DNA of 64,000 nt from an uncultured Clostridia bacterium. Lineage in GTDB: Bacteria > Bacillota > Clostridia > TANB77 > CAG-465. This document shows, one piece after another, positions 8,635-18,100 of the stretch. The notes beneath the pieces were generated by a model, which saw only the letters and a list, made by a program, of their open reading frames with translations, ran no database searches and had not been told where the DNA came from. The DNA lies in assembly GCA_944383015.1 (NCBI GenBank), contig CALWOC010000001.1:427976-491975 (forward strand), given 5' to 3'. The position numbers and the translations under genes are program-made. The stretch's first letter is position 1. Each line of letters begins with the position of its first letter.

Positions 8635-8675
8635 CGTAAAAAAAAATAAAAGAGTGAGTTTTTTTAAACTCACTC
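8635..8675 (-). terminator. Intrinsic terminator after the AbrB-like gene
   Basis: GAGTGAGTT (8652-8660) pairs with AACTCACTC (8667-8675); minus-strand 3' side is T-rich (TTTTATTTTTTTT). Confidence 0.85.
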
Positions 8676-8687
8676 CTATATAACGAC

Positions 8688-9011
8688 TTAACGTTTTAAT
8701 ACCTTTTTTAAAAGTAATGATCTCTTATTAGAGTCCACCTCATCTTCATAAGCCTCAAAGCTATCTCCCTTTTGAATATCAAATTTTTGCCTAACCTCTT
8801 TAGGTAAAACAAATCTCCCTTTCTGATCCATAGTAGAAATTGCTTGATAAAATTCGATTTTGTGCCCTGAGATTTGAATATACTTTTGTTCATCAATAAC
8901 CTGTAATTTAATATAGACAGTCCTATTAAAGTCATAAATTATTTGAGTCATTGATGTCAACATAATTCTATATTGAGCATCAACTTTAAACATATACACG
9001 GTTTCTTTCAT
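8688..9011 (-). CDS. AbrB/SpoVT-type DNA-binding protein with an N-terminal extension
   Basis: Residues from about 57 to the end (MDQKGRFVLPKEVRQKFDI, then KGDSFE) form a swapped-hairpin AbrB domain, the DNA-binding element of transition-state regulators. The first half, about 55 residues, is a strand-rich stretch of unknown type; AbrB-family regulators usually have the domain at the N terminus, so the order is reversed. It is a monocistronic unit with its own promoter (9071-9099) and terminator. RBS GGAGG nine bases upstream supports the ATG at 9011. Target genes are unknown. Confidence 0.85.
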   Translation of the reverse strand: MKETVYMFKVDAQYRIMLTSMTQIIYDFNRTVYIKLQVIDEQKYIQISGHKIEFYQAISTMDQKGRFVLPKEVRQKFDIQKGDSFEAYEDEVDSNKRSLLLKKVLKR

Positions 9012-9070
9012 TTGTAAATTCCTCCCTCAATTAATTAATCGTGGATACTATAATTTAACTGACACTTATA

Positions 9071-9099
9071 ATTATACCATTTTTATGTAATCATGGCAA
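9071..9099 (-). promoter_or_regulatory. Promoter of the AbrB-like gene
   Basis: Minus-strand TTGCCA (9094-9099), 17-base spacer ending in TGG (extended -10), then TATAAT (9071-9076). Confidence 0.85.
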
Positions 9100-9102
9100 G
9101 TA

Positions 9103-9852
9103 TTATTTTTTCCTAGCTACAATTCCATATAATCTTCTTTTCAAAAGTATTCCTTTTTCTGTTATATTGTCTTTAATATATTTTTCTAGTAAATCATTTT
9201 CTATATGGATTCTTTTATGTTTAATCTTTACTTCTGAAAAATCATCTAGTATCGGTGTTTTAAAAAGTAAGGCTAATAAATCTTCTTTTGTTTTAAAATA
9301 CTCATTTTCTTTAATCTTAACATTTTTTACTATTTCAAAGCCACTATTTATTAAATCTTCATAGTCTATTTGTGATATTGCCTTTTCATCGTTATATGCC
9401 TGTCCTCTCTTAAAAATATCTTTTAGCTCTATACAATCTTCCTTGTCTACACCTTGAATTACTACTATGCCACCTTTTTCAAGTACTCTATATATCTCTT
9501 TAGCATTTATAATAGTATGTCTTGCACTTACAAGATTAAATATTTCATTTGGAAAATTTATTTTTAAATTATTCATCTTTGCAAATTTTATTTTCTTTCT
9601 TGCTTTTAAATTAGATTTAGCAGTATTTATCATCTCTTGTGAAAAGTCTGTAGCTATTATCATTCCAACTTCTGGATATTTTTTTAACACTTTTTCTCCA
9701 CCACCAGTTCCAAGATCTAAGCAAAAAGAGTTATTATCTGTATACTTTGCTACTTCTTCATACATATCCCAATTTGTAATCTTTTCAGTCTCATATTTTA
9801 TTTTACTAAAATCCCAATTAGCAATATTATTATAAAAATCTAATTCTTTCAT
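9103..9852 (-). CDS. Class I SAM-dependent methyltransferase
   Basis: The 249-residue protein has the SAM-binding motif I LDLGTGGGEKVL, the acidic motif II ATDFSQEMI, and a post-motif region VLEKGGIVVIQGV typical of Rossmann-fold methyltransferases. The substrate cannot be told from sequence; distant relatives include rRNA guanine and small-molecule methylases. RBS AAGGAG lies eight bases before the ATG. The gene is preceded by an unusually long structured leader (9853-10028) with its own promoter, a layout often used for genes induced by translation stress. Confidence 0.85.
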   Translation of the reverse strand: MKELDFYNNIANWDFSKIKYETEKITNWDMYEEVAKYTDNNSFCLDLGTGGGEKVLKKYPEVGMIIATDFSQEMINTAKSNLKARKKIKFAKMNNLKINFPNEIFNLVSARHTIINAKEIYRVLEKGGIVVIQGVDKEDCIELKDIFKRGQAYNDEKAISQIDYEDLINSGFEIVKNVKIKENEYFKTKEDLLALLFKTPILDDFSEVKIKHKRIHIENDLLEKYIKDNITEKGILLKRRLYGIVARKK

Positions 9853-10028
9853 ATTTTCATCTCCTTATATTTTATTTGGTTGAAAAAAAAAACCTCCCTT
9901 CACTCATAGCAAAACCAACCATAATTTTTACTATGGTTTAGATTTGCCATTCATAAAGAAAGATTTTCAACATTCTCTATTATATTTTCTACGGTAATAT
10001 TACGCGAATGGTCGAATTGAAATATTAC
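9853..10028 (-). promoter_or_regulatory. Structured 5' leader of the methyltransferase gene, with possible short leader ORFs
   Basis: About 175 bases separate the predicted start site from the methyltransferase ATG. The RNA contains an imperfect hairpin of about 14 bp (GCAAAUCUAAACC region with GGUUGGUUUUGC, 9910-9947). Downstream is a run of ten U residues (9883-9892) preceded by GGGAGG. A 16-codon ORF beginning at the ATG at 9948 spans the hairpin and ends in a TGA that overlaps the ATG of a second ORF of 11 codons. Neither has a convincing ribosome binding site. Confidence 0.45.
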
Positions 10029-10034
10029 ATTTTA

Positions 10035-10063
10035 ATTATATCACATTTTATAGCTTATGTAAA
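10035..10063 (-). promoter_or_regulatory. Promoter of the methyltransferase leader
   Basis: Minus-strand TTTACA (10058-10063), 17-base spacer, TATAAT (10035-10040); it abuts the end of the upstream guanine deaminase gene. Confidence 0.75.
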
Positions 10064-10068
10064 CTTAT

Positions 10069-10548
10069 TTAATACATTTTCTTATTTTCTATTTTTTTAA
10101 AATTTTCAAATACTTCTTTTGCCTCTTTATTATCAACATGATAAACATTTAAAATATTTTTATTTTCACCAGATAAATACTTATATATAACGTCATCTCT
10201 AAATCCTATATCATCTGCATCATATCTAGTGTTTGCAAAATAAACTTCTTTGATATTAGCCCAAATAATTGCAGACAAACACATTGGACATGGTTCAGTA
10301 CTTGTATACAATATGCAGTTAGATAAATCATTTGTTTTAAGTTTTTGACAAGCACTTCTTATTGCATTTATTTCAGCATGTGCTGTAGGATCATTTGTTT
10401 GCATTACTGTATTATGAGCTGATGATATAATCTTATCTTCTTTTACTATTGTAGCTCCAAATGGTCCACCTTTTTTATAGTTATTTATTGAATTTACTTT
10501 AGATTCTTCTATTGCAATTTTCATTGCATCACTACTTATATTATTCAT
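10069..10548 (-). CDS. guaD: Guanine deaminase, CDA-fold type
   Basis: The 159-residue protein has the zinc site of cytidine-deaminase-fold enzymes: TAHAEINAI (His and catalytic Glu) and EPCPMCLSAI (two Cys ligands). GGPFGA near the N terminus, NDPTAHAE, and the C-terminal tail ending in EVFENFKKIENKKMY closely resemble Bacillus subtilis GuaD, which converts guanine to xanthine, rather than tRNA adenosine deaminase. The frame opens at 10560, but GTGAGG eight bases upstream supports the ATG at 10548. It follows the aldolase-like gene by a few bases, so the two are cotranscribed. Confidence 0.85.
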   Translation of the reverse strand: MNNISSDAMKIAIEESKVNSINNYKKGGPFGATIVKEDKIISSAHNTVMQTNDPTAHAEINAIRSACQKLKTNDLSNCILYTSTEPCPMCLSAIIWANIKEVYFANTRYDADDIGFRDDVIYKYLSGENKNILNVYHVDNKEAKEVFENFKKIENKKMY

Positions 10549-10559
10549 CTTAAACCTCA

Positions 10560-11585
10560 CTATAATTTTTCTATAAGTTTATTAACATTTTCTTCTTTTG
10601 TTGCCCAAGAAGTACATATTCTTATAACTGTATTATCTTTATCATATTTTTGCCACTTAAAAAATGTAAATTCTTTTTCTAATTCTTTAAGTTTATTATT
10701 AGGGATTATAATAAATTGCTGATTAGTAAATGAATTAAAAAACATTTTATATCCTTTTTCTATTGCTGATTCTTTTATCCTTAATGCAAGGTCTACAGCC
10801 TGCTTACATATTTTTAAATATAAATTGTTATCAAATAAGATATCAAATTGAATACCTAATAATCTTCCCTTTGCAAGCATTGCACCTCTTTGTTTTATAT
10901 AGTATCTAAAATCCTTCTTTAAATCATCATTTACTATAACAACAGCTTCTCCAAATAGAGCTCCACACTTAGTTCCACCTATATAAAACACATCACACAA
11001 GTCGGTTAAGTCCTTCATTTGTATATCAGTATCTTTTGCAACAAGTCCATATCCAAGTCTTGCTCCATCTATATATAAATACAAATTATTAGCTTTACAT
11101 ACTTCATAAATTTCTCTTAATTCTTCTTTAGTATAATTTGTTCCACATTCAGTAGGAAGAGAAATAAATACAAGTTTAGGCATAACTAAATGTTCCGGCA
11201 AGTCATAATTACGTTGTAAATCTACTAATTCTTTTATTTGCTCTATATTTATTTTACCTTCTTTATTTTTAACAGTTATTACCTTATTTCCAAAAGATTC
11301 AATTGCACCTGTCTCATGTACATTAATATGACCTGTATCTGCACAAATAACTCCCTGATATGTTCTTAAAATGCTAGAAATTACTGTCATATTAGTCTGT
11401 GTTCCTCCAATTAGAAAATGAACATCTACATTATCATTATTTAAAGCTTTTTTAATTTTATCTGTAGCAGATTTTGTATACTCATCTTTTCCGTAACCAG
11501 CCTCTTGTATATAATTTGTTTCAACTATTTTTTTTAATATCTTAGGATATGCACCTTCTAAATAATCACTATCAAATCTTATCAT
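10560..11585 (-). CDS. Low-specificity threonine aldolase-like / beta-eliminating lyase
   Basis: The 341-residue PLP fold-type I enzyme shows FLIGGTQTNMTVI for cofactor phosphate binding, YIDGARLGYGL with the Asp near the pyridine nitrogen, and YIGGTKCGALFGEAVV with the Schiff-base Lys. These match the threonine aldolase family, which cleaves threonine to glycine and acetaldehyde. The ATG at 11585 is preferred over a TTG six bases earlier because of GAGAGG eight bases upstream. Promoter at 11610-11638. It is paired with guanine deaminase, an unusual partner. Confidence 0.85.
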   Translation of the reverse strand: MIRFDSDYLEGAYPKILKKIVETNYIQEAGYGKDEYTKSATDKIKKALNNDNVDVHFLIGGTQTNMTVISSILRTYQGVICADTGHINVHETGAIESFGNKVITVKNKEGKINIEQIKELVDLQRNYDLPEHLVMPKLVFISLPTECGTNYTKEELREIYEVCKANNLYLYIDGARLGYGLVAKDTDIQMKDLTDLCDVFYIGGTKCGALFGEAVVIVNDDLKKDFRYYIKQRGAMLAKGRLLGIQFDILFDNNLYLKICKQAVDLALRIKESAIEKGYKMFFNSFTNQQFIIIPNNKLKELEKEFTFFKWQKYDKDNTVIRICTSWATKEENVNKLIEKL

Positions 11586-11609
11586 AAGCAAAACCTCTCT
11601 ATATATTTT

Positions 11610-11638
11610 ATTATATATAATATATATTCTTTTTTCAA
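11610..11638 (-). promoter_or_regulatory. Promoter of the aldolase-guaD operon
   Basis: Minus-strand TTGAAA (11633-11638), 17-base spacer, TATAAT (11610-11615). Confidence 0.75.
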
Positions 11639-11675
11639 CTTAAAAAGAATAAAGGCATTATATACCTTTATTCTA
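11638..11675 (-). terminator. Intrinsic terminator after the ABC permease gene
   Basis: AGAATAAAGG (11646-11655) pairs with CCTTTATTCT (11665-11674); the stem overlaps the stop codon and is followed on the minus strand by TTTTTAAG. Confidence 0.75.
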
Positions 11676-14600
11676 CACTTTTTAAAGACTCCACCATATC
11701 TATCTTCTTTAAAGCATGATATGTAAAAATATTCACTATTAATTTAAATGCTACAGTAATTAAAATTGCAATTAAAAATGAAGAAACCTTTAACTCTGGT
11801 ACAAATCTTAATACATTAATTTCACATGTTTTTAATAAAAATATATTTAAAATAATTCCACCAAACATTCCACATGCAATTCCAATTATTGTAAGTAATG
11901 TTGACTCTTTTACAATATAATCATATACCTCATTATCATAAAAACCTAATACCTTAATTGTTGCTATTTCTCTTAATCTTTCACTAATATTAATATTTTC
12001 TAAATTATACAATACTACAAAAGCAAGTAAACCAGCAGATACAATTAAAACCCAAACAACATATTTTAATAAATCCATCATATTTACTATTGTCTCTTTC
12101 ATGCTATCAATATTTGAAACAGATAAAATCCTGCTATCTGTCATTAAGCTTCTAGACAAATCATCTTTTTCTTCATTAGGTATGTCATTAGTCTCAATTA
12201 AAAGTGCATTTGGTGAGTATTCTCCAAACACTTCATTATATAGATTTTTACTTAAATACATATAGTGATATACATAGTTCTTTGCAATATTATCTATCTT
12301 AACTTCAATTTCTTCATTATCATTAGTTGTAACTATAATACTATCTCCTACATCTACATCCAAAAGACTAGCTAATTTATCTGTAATTACGACTCCATCT
12401 TCTTTAAGTTCTATCTTCTGATCTTGTAAATCTACTAGATTAATAACATTATATATGCTTTCATTATCTTCTGGAACAATTATTTGAACATCTTCTATTG
12501 CATCTAAATTAGATATTGTTGCAGATGTAAATTCTACTAGCACATTTTTATCTATTTTAGAATCTTGTGAAATATCATATTCTAATTCTTTTACCTCATC
12601 CTCTGTTAAAGATTCCTTTGCAGTAATAATAAAATTATAATTAAATATATCTCCATACTGATTATCTACTACTGCAACAATAGAGTCCTTTAATAAAAAG
12701 CCTAATAATATAAGAGAAGTACATCCACAAATTCCAATTATAGTCATAAGAAATCTTTTTTTATATCTAAAAATATTTCTAACTGTAACTTTTGTTGTAA
12801 AATTCAACTTATTCCATATAAATGGTATTTTTTCAAGTATTACTCTCTTTCCCATTTTTGGCGCTTTAGGTCTCATTAAAATGGCAGGCTTTTCAGTCAA
12901 CTCCTTAAGACAAGCATATATTGTAGCTCCAACTATGCATATAAATGCACATATTAGTCCAGTAACTCCAATTCCAAAATTAAATTCAAGTATAAAATCT
13001 GGTATATTATACATCATACTATACATCATCCATATAATTTTAGGCAAAGTATAAAAACAAATAATCATGCCTAAAATACCACCAATTATTGTAGCAAGTG
13101 TTGCATATAATATATATTTTATAGATATTTGAGACTTTGTATATCCTAAAGCCTTTAGTGTTCCTATTTGCTGTCTTTGCTCTTCAACCATACGAGTCAT
13201 AGATGTTAAGCTTATTAATGTTGCAACCACAAAAAATACAATTGGAAATACTTTACCTAAATTTTCAATGCTCTCTGTATCTTGAATAAATCCACTATAT
13301 CCATTATTATTATCTCTAGTCCATATATATAGTTTGGGATGCTCTATGTTTAAAACATCTTCTTTAGCATCTATTATTTCTGCCTCTGCCTCTTTAATCT
13401 TTTCTTCAAACTCTAATCTGTTGCTATCAAGTTCTTCTTGACTATCATTTATTTCTTGTTCATTATTGTCAAGCTCTGCTTCTGCATCATCTAAAGCTTG
13501 ATAAGCTTGTGACTTTAATGTAGCAATCTCATTTTCCTTTTCAGTTAAAGTAATTTGTTGATCTGTAATTGCATCTTCGGCAGCAGTTATTGAAGTATTT
13601 ATTTGTTCTATTGTAGTGTCTATAGTATATATTTGTTCTGATAACTCTATTTTAGTCTTCTCTAAACCTTCTTTTTCTGTTTCAAGTTGTAATTTTACGC
13701 CTTTTAAATATTCTATGTCTTCTTCTGTAAGTCCAATTGGATTTTCTAAAGTATTATAAACTTCGTTATATTTGGCTATAAGAATTTCAAGATTTGTATC
13801 AATCTGAGAAATATTATCTTGCAATGTAGCTTTAGCCGAATTTGCAGCATTTATATTTTCTTGCGCTGTAACCTTTTGATTTGCAAGAGTAGTTTTTGCT
13901 TCCTCAATTTTTGTCTTTCCCTCTGCTATTTGGTTTTCGTACTCTAAAAACGTATTATATACATTAGTTCTATTTTGCTCTATTTCTTCTCTACCGTTTG
14001 CTATCTGCTCTTTATAACTATCTATCTCTTCTTGAGCATCGTCAAGCTTTTGCTGATTCTCATTATATTCGTTGTCTAGCTCCTGTTGTGCTTCTTCAAT
14101 TTTATCATTTGCTTCTGCAATTAATGTATCATATCTTCGTGTATTAATTTCCTCTTCATATCCTTCAATACTTGCCAAAGCTTCATCTACAACATTTGTA
14201 TACTCATCTGAACCAAATATATAATTATCCGCACCTTTAACTTTTATATATATATTTGTATACACATCCATATTAAAATTAGAACGATTTATATACATAT
14301 AGTAATTTACTTTTCCAGTACCTAAACTACTTGTTCCTCTTTCAGATGAAATATACAATGGACTCTCTACTACACCTGTAATTTTTAAAGAATCATTGTT
14401 AATCACATCATCACTATCTTCAATTTCTATTGTTTGGCCAATTTGCATACCTGTTGCAGTTAAAAAACTCTTCTCAACCACACATTCCTTATCATTTAAA
14501 GGAAAACTTCCATCAATAAGCTTTACTTTATTTAATTCCTCTATTGCCATTAACTTTGCTACTGGTTGATTATTATTAGAAGCATTTACTAATACATCTG

Positions 14601-14871
14601 TTGAATATGTACCAATAACATCTGATACATATTCATTTTCTTTTAAAAGACTTATATCATCTTCTGTAAGTCCTAACGTTGATATAAGTTCTATGTCATA
14701 GACATTGTTCTCTTTTAAATAATTATCTATTGTTTGTCTCATATCCGGTCCAGTTGCTCTAATTCCAGCAAAAAAGCCAACTCCTAGTAGCGACATAAGC
14801 ATTATTGACAAGAAACGTTTATATGTTTTTGTAATTTCTTTTATACTATCTTTTAATAACGCTTTTTTCAT
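11668..14871 (-). CDS. Large FtsX/MacB-type ABC transporter permease with coiled-coil insert
   Basis: The 1067-residue membrane protein has an N-terminal TM (about 17-37), a long external part, a Glu/Gln-rich coiled coil at about 250-510, and two FtsX-like four-TM blocks (mid-protein SLTSMTRMVEEQRQQIGTLK and C-terminal NISERLREIATIKVLGF). This layout is common in Firmicute MacB-like systems, in which the permease transmits mechanical force from the ATPase rather than carrying solute through a channel. It lies seven bases after its ATPase gene. Likely jobs are export or sensing of peptides or lipoproteins; the substrate is unknown. A terminator overlaps the stop codon. Confidence 0.9.
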   Translation of the reverse strand: MKKALLKDSIKEITKTYKRFLSIMLMSLLGVGFFAGIRATGPDMRQTIDNYLKENNVYDIELISTLGLTEDDISLLKENEYVSDVIGTYSTDVLVNASNNNQPVAKLMAIEELNKVKLIDGSFPLNDKECVVEKSFLTATGMQIGQTIEIEDSDDVINNDSLKITGVVESPLYISSERGTSSLGTGKVNYYMYINRSNFNMDVYTNIYIKVKGADNYIFGSDEYTNVVDEALASIEGYEEEINTRRYDTLIAEANDKIEEAQQELDNEYNENQQKLDDAQEEIDSYKEQIANGREEIEQNRTNVYNTFLEYENQIAEGKTKIEEAKTTLANQKVTAQENINAANSAKATLQDNISQIDTNLEILIAKYNEVYNTLENPIGLTEEDIEYLKGVKLQLETEKEGLEKTKIELSEQIYTIDTTIEQINTSITAAEDAITDQQITLTEKENEIATLKSQAYQALDDAEAELDNNEQEINDSQEELDSNRLEFEEKIKEAEAEIIDAKEDVLNIEHPKLYIWTRDNNNGYSGFIQDTESIENLGKVFPIVFFVVATLISLTSMTRMVEEQRQQIGTLKALGYTKSQISIKYILYATLATIIGGILGMIICFYTLPKIIWMMYSMMYNIPDFILEFNFGIGVTGLICAFICIVGATIYACLKELTEKPAILMRPKAPKMGKRVILEKIPFIWNKLNFTTKVTVRNIFRYKKRFLMTIIGICGCTSLILLGFLLKDSIVAVVDNQYGDIFNYNFIITAKESLTEDEVKELEYDISQDSKIDKNVLVEFTSATISNLDAIEDVQIIVPEDNESIYNVINLVDLQDQKIELKEDGVVITDKLASLLDVDVGDSIIVTTNDNEEIEVKIDNIAKNYVYHYMYLSKNLYNEVFGEYSPNALLIETNDIPNEEKDDLSRSLMTDSRILSVSNIDSMKETIVNMMDLLKYVVWVLIVSAGLLAFVVLYNLENINISERLREIATIKVLGFYDNEVYDYIVKESTLLTIIGIACGMFGGIILNIFLLKTCEINVLRFVPELKVSSFLIAILITVAFKLIVNIFTYHALKKIDMVESLKSVE

Positions 14872-14877
14872 AAAAAC

Positions 14878-15579
14878 CTACCATTCTATATTTTCCACGG
14901 GAATAATATTATCATTTTGTATAATATCAATTGCTCTTCCATTTTTAAATTTTATTATTTTATCTGCCATTGGTGCTATTGCTTGATTATGAGTAATTAT
15001 AACTACTGTCATATTTTCTTTTCTAGATGTATCTTGAAGTAATTTTAGTATTTGCTTTCCTGTATTATAGTCTAATGCCCCTGTTGGTTCATCACATAAT
15101 AACAATTTAGGATTTTTAGCTATAGCCCTTGCAATTGCAACACGTTGTTGTTCCCCTCCTGAAAGCTGGGATGGAAAATTATTAACTCTATCTTTAAGTC
15201 CAACTTTTATCATAACTTCTTTTGGATTTAATGAATCTTTACATATTTGAGTTGCAAGCTCAACATTCTCTATTGCAGTTAAATTTTGAACTAAATTATA
15301 AAATTGAAAAACAAATCCAATGTCTTCTCTTCTATATTTAATAAGCTCCTTACCCTTCAATTTAGTTATATCTTTTTTATCTACTATAACCTTACCACTA
15401 GTTGCACTATCCATTCCACCTAAAATATTAAGTGCTGTTGTTTTTCCGGCTCCACTAGCTCCCACAATTACTACAAGTTCTCCCTTCTCAATACTAAAAG
15501 AAGTCCTATCTAAAGCAGTTATCTCCATTTCGCCCATTTTATATTTTTTTACAACGTCTTCAAATTCAATATATGACAT
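14878..15579 (-). CDS. MacB/LolD-type ABC transporter ATP-binding protein
   Basis: The 233-residue ATPase has Walker [10 protein letters not shown], the Q-loop FVFQFYNLV, signature [15 protein letters not shown], Walker [13 protein letters not shown] and the H-loop VIITHN. The GEQQR signature and the TGALD ending are typical of the MacB/LolD branch that works with FtsX-like permeases, as found immediately downstream. The ATG at 15579 has GGAGG six bases upstream; the frame opens further at 15591. Confidence 0.92.
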   Translation of the reverse strand: MSYIEFEDVVKKYKMGEMEITALDRTSFSIEKGELVVIVGASGAGKTTALNILGGMDSATSGKVIVDKKDITKLKGKELIKYRREDIGFVFQFYNLVQNLTAIENVELATQICKDSLNPKEVMIKVGLKDRVNNFPSQLSGGEQQRVAIARAIAKNPKLLLCDEPTGALDYNTGKQILKLLQDTSRKENMTVVIITHNQAIAPMADKIIKFKNGRAIDIIQNDNIIPVENIEW

Positions 15580-15661
15580 ATATTCCTCCATTTTATTATA
15601 TTAAAATTATATCATAAACCACTAAAAATTAAATACACAAATTACTATATGTGTACACTTA

Positions 15662-15690
15662 TTGTTTTTTTAGAAATATTATGATATATT
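15662..15690 (+). promoter_or_regulatory. Probable promoter of the histidine phosphatase gene
   Basis: TTGTTT (15662-15667), 17-base spacer, TATATT (15685-15690); AAGGAGG follows at 15704. Confidence 0.5.
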
Positions 15691-15722
15691 TTTGATATAT
15701 TGCAAGGAGGAATAGTCAAAAT

Positions 15723-16253
15723 ATGAAAACTGAATTTTTTCTTATTAGACATGCGGAACCAGACTATACAATAATAGATCAAAGACATTACAAAGGATTT
15801 GGAAATGACTTAGCACCTATTACACAAAAAGGTGTATTAGAAACAGAAAATACTTCAAAAAACATATTATTAAAAAATGCAGATATTATAATTACTTCTC
15901 CATATACTAGAACATTACAAACAGCTAGTATATTATCTAAAAAAATAAATATAGATTTAAAAGTTGAGATTGATCTTATGGAATGGATACCGGATAAAAC
16001 ATATATGTATGACAATTATTCTATGGTAGTTAACTGGAGAAATCACTATGACGAAAATAATGGGAAATGTACATATAAAGAAGATAACTTTGAAGAAAAA
16101 GATGAAATTATATTAAGAGTAAAAAACGTTTTAAAAAAATATAGCAATTATTCAAAAGTAATTGTAGTTACACATGGTATGGTAATAACTGCTTTAACCA
16201 ATGTAGAAAAACCAAATCATAACCAAATAATAAAATATAGATTAGAAGATTAG
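15723..16253 (+). CDS. Histidine phosphatase superfamily protein (phosphoglycerate mutase-like)
   Basis: The 176-residue protein begins with FFLIRHAEPDYT, the RHG/RHA catalytic His motif of the branch-1 histidine phosphatases, and has a second catalytic His in VVTHGMVI. SPYTRTLQTA provides the phosphate-binding Arg. Such enzymes dephosphorylate small metabolites, sugars or proteins. RBS AAGGAGG lies about 12 bases before the ATG. It is transcribed divergently from the ABC transporter operon. Substrate unknown. Confidence 0.88.
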   Translation: MKTEFFLIRHAEPDYTIIDQRHYKGFGNDLAPITQKGVLETENTSKNILLKNADIIITSPYTRTLQTASILSKKINIDLKVEIDLMEWIPDKTYMYDNYSMVVNWRNHYDENNGKCTYKEDNFEEKDEIILRVKNVLKKYSNYSKVIVVTHGMVITALTNVEKPNHNQIIKYRLED

Positions 16254-16309
16254 TAATAATATTCTTTTTGTGATATAATACAATAAATTTAAGAAGGGAG
16301 AAAAGTAAA

Positions 16310-16831
16310 ATGGCTAATCCAATTGTAACTATTGAAATGGAAAATGGAGATATTATACGTGCAGAATTATATCCTGCTGTAGCTCCAAATACCGTAAATA
16401 ATTTTATATCTTTAATAAATAAAGGATTTTATGATGAGACTATATTTCATAGAGTAATTAATGGATTTATGATACAAGGAGGAGACCCACAAGGAATTGG
16501 CGTTGGTGGTCCTGGTTACACAATAAAAGGTGAATTTTCTAGAAATGGTTTTAAAAACGAATTAAAACACGAGGCTGGAGTACTATCTATGGCAAGATCA
16601 ATGATGCCAAATTCAGCTGGATCTCAGTTTTTTATTATGCACAAAGCTGCACCTCATTTAGATGGATCATATGCAGCTTTTGGAAAAGTTATAGAAGGAA
16701 TGGATGTAGTTGATAAGATTGCAAACACACCAACAGATTCCTCTAATAGACCTCTTGACGAACAAAAAATAAAGTCTATTAGTGTAGATACTCACGGAAT
16801 AAAGTTTCCTGAACCAATACACTATAAATAA
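16310..16831 (+). CDS. Cyclophilin-type peptidyl-prolyl cis-trans isomerase
   Basis: The 173-residue protein has the cyclophilin core: FHRVINGFMIQGGDP with the catalytic Arg, and SAGSQFFIMHKAAPHLDG, then AAFGKVIEGMDVVDKI. No signal peptide is present, so it is cytosolic. It catalyses prolyl bond isomerisation during protein folding. RBS AAGGGAGAA precedes the ATG, and a TATAAT at about 16274-16279 may serve as the -10 element of its promoter. The next gene starts 24 bases downstream. Confidence 0.93.
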   Translation: MANPIVTIEMENGDIIRAELYPAVAPNTVNNFISLINKGFYDETIFHRVINGFMIQGGDPQGIGVGGPGYTIKGEFSRNGFKNELKHEAGVLSMARSMMPNSAGSQFFIMHKAAPHLDGSYAAFGKVIEGMDVVDKIANTPTDSSNRPLDEQKIKSISVDTHGIKFPEPIHYK

Positions 16832-16855
16832 TTATATTATATAGAGGTGGTTTAA

Positions 16856-18100
16856 ATGAAAATTAAAGGAAACAATACGCCAATACAAGGAAAAAAGAAT
16901 TTTTTTGCCAGCAAAAAAGAACAAATAAAAATATGGATAAACATTTTATTAGGAGTAACAATTTTATATATAATTCTTAATATACCTACAATTATTGAAT
17001 TATTACCAATAAAAAAAGATTATATAAAAGAAATAGATAAAAAATATAGAGAAGAAGCTTTACAATATATGAATGTAGCAAACTCAAAAGTAAATGAATA
17101 TTTAATAGAGAAATATGGCTTTTCAGCATCTATACAAGATACTGTTCCCGGAACTGTAAATGTATCAGATAATTTTTTTACAACTACTATATTTGATGAT
17201 TGTGTATACTTAAAAATGAAATATAATACTAAATACTTTTGGTGTAGATACGATGTACTTCTAGACAATTTTTCAGACAACTACCAAGAAAAAGATATTT
17301 ATAAATACTATAAAAAAATGTTATATAATAATACAAAAGTACACGAATATATTAGTAGTATAAGATACGGTTATAGAAATACCGAAATTTCTCAAGATTG
17401 TAAAAATTTAACTACTGAATTTTTTAAAAATGATGTTTTAAAAGATGAAAATATATTTTTTTATGCAACATATATTGGAAATATTGATATGTCTATAATA
17501 GATAGAATTAGATTAAAGAAAATTGGATTTAAAAATATAATACTTATAAATTATTGGTCTTTAGAAGATTATAACTTATCTTATGGGTATAATAGCTCAC
17601 CATCTACAGATAAGCTCTATCCTTACATTTTTAACTATCCACATATTAAAGAATATATTTTCGATGATAGTTATAGAAAAATTAATTTTTCGGTACAAGA
17701 TGAATTTTTAATATGCGATGCATTTAAAAGTGATAATTTTTCTTACACTATAACTAAAAACTCAAAACAAATAAATATAAAAGATTGGCTTGATTTATAT
17801 ATTAAAAACAATTTTAGCCAAAATAATTCATATAATTATTCTCTGGAAAAAGTTAAAAAACTTTATAATTCTAGTACAATAACAAGTTTTTATACTTTAG
17901 ATAGTACATCTGAATATTCAAATCGTTTTTATATTTATTTGCCAAAAGAAAAAAGTTCTGACTCACCTCATATTTTATTTAAAGACTTAAATGAAGAGAT
18001 ATATATAGATTCATATAATTATGATGTTAGTAACTGTAAAGATTACTGGTGTATTAGTGTTGAAATACCAAATTGTGATTTTGTATTTATTTCTAAATAA
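16856..18100 (+). CDS. Membrane-anchored protein of unknown function
   Basis: The 414-residue protein has a basic N terminus, one TM at about 25-47 (INILLGVTILYIILNI), and the rest is probably extracytoplasmic, rich in Tyr, Asn and Lys. Several cysteines (DDCVYL, WCRYD, QDCKN, and a CKDYWC pair close to the end) could form disulfides. I recognise no family. RBS AGAGGTGG precedes the ATG; it follows the cyclophilin gene closely and probably shares its transcript, ending at the hairpin at 18100-18127. Confidence 0.75.
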   Translation: MKIKGNNTPIQGKKNFFASKKEQIKIWINILLGVTILYIILNIPTIIELLPIKKDYIKEIDKKYREEALQYMNVANSKVNEYLIEKYGFSASIQDTVPGTVNVSDNFFTTTIFDDCVYLKMKYNTKYFWCRYDVLLDNFSDNYQEKDIYKYYKKMLYNNTKVHEYISSIRYGYRNTEISQDCKNLTTEFFKNDVLKDENIFFYATYIGNIDMSIIDRIRLKKIGFKNIILINYWSLEDYNLSYGYNSSPSTDKLYPYIFNYPHIKEYIFDDSYRKINFSVQDEFLICDAFKSDNFSYTITKNSKQINIKDWLDLYIKNNFSQNNSYNYSLEKVKKLYNSSTITSFYTLDSTSEYSNRFYIYLPKEKSSDSPHILFKDLNEEIYIDSYNYDVSNCKDYWCISVEIPNCDFVFISK

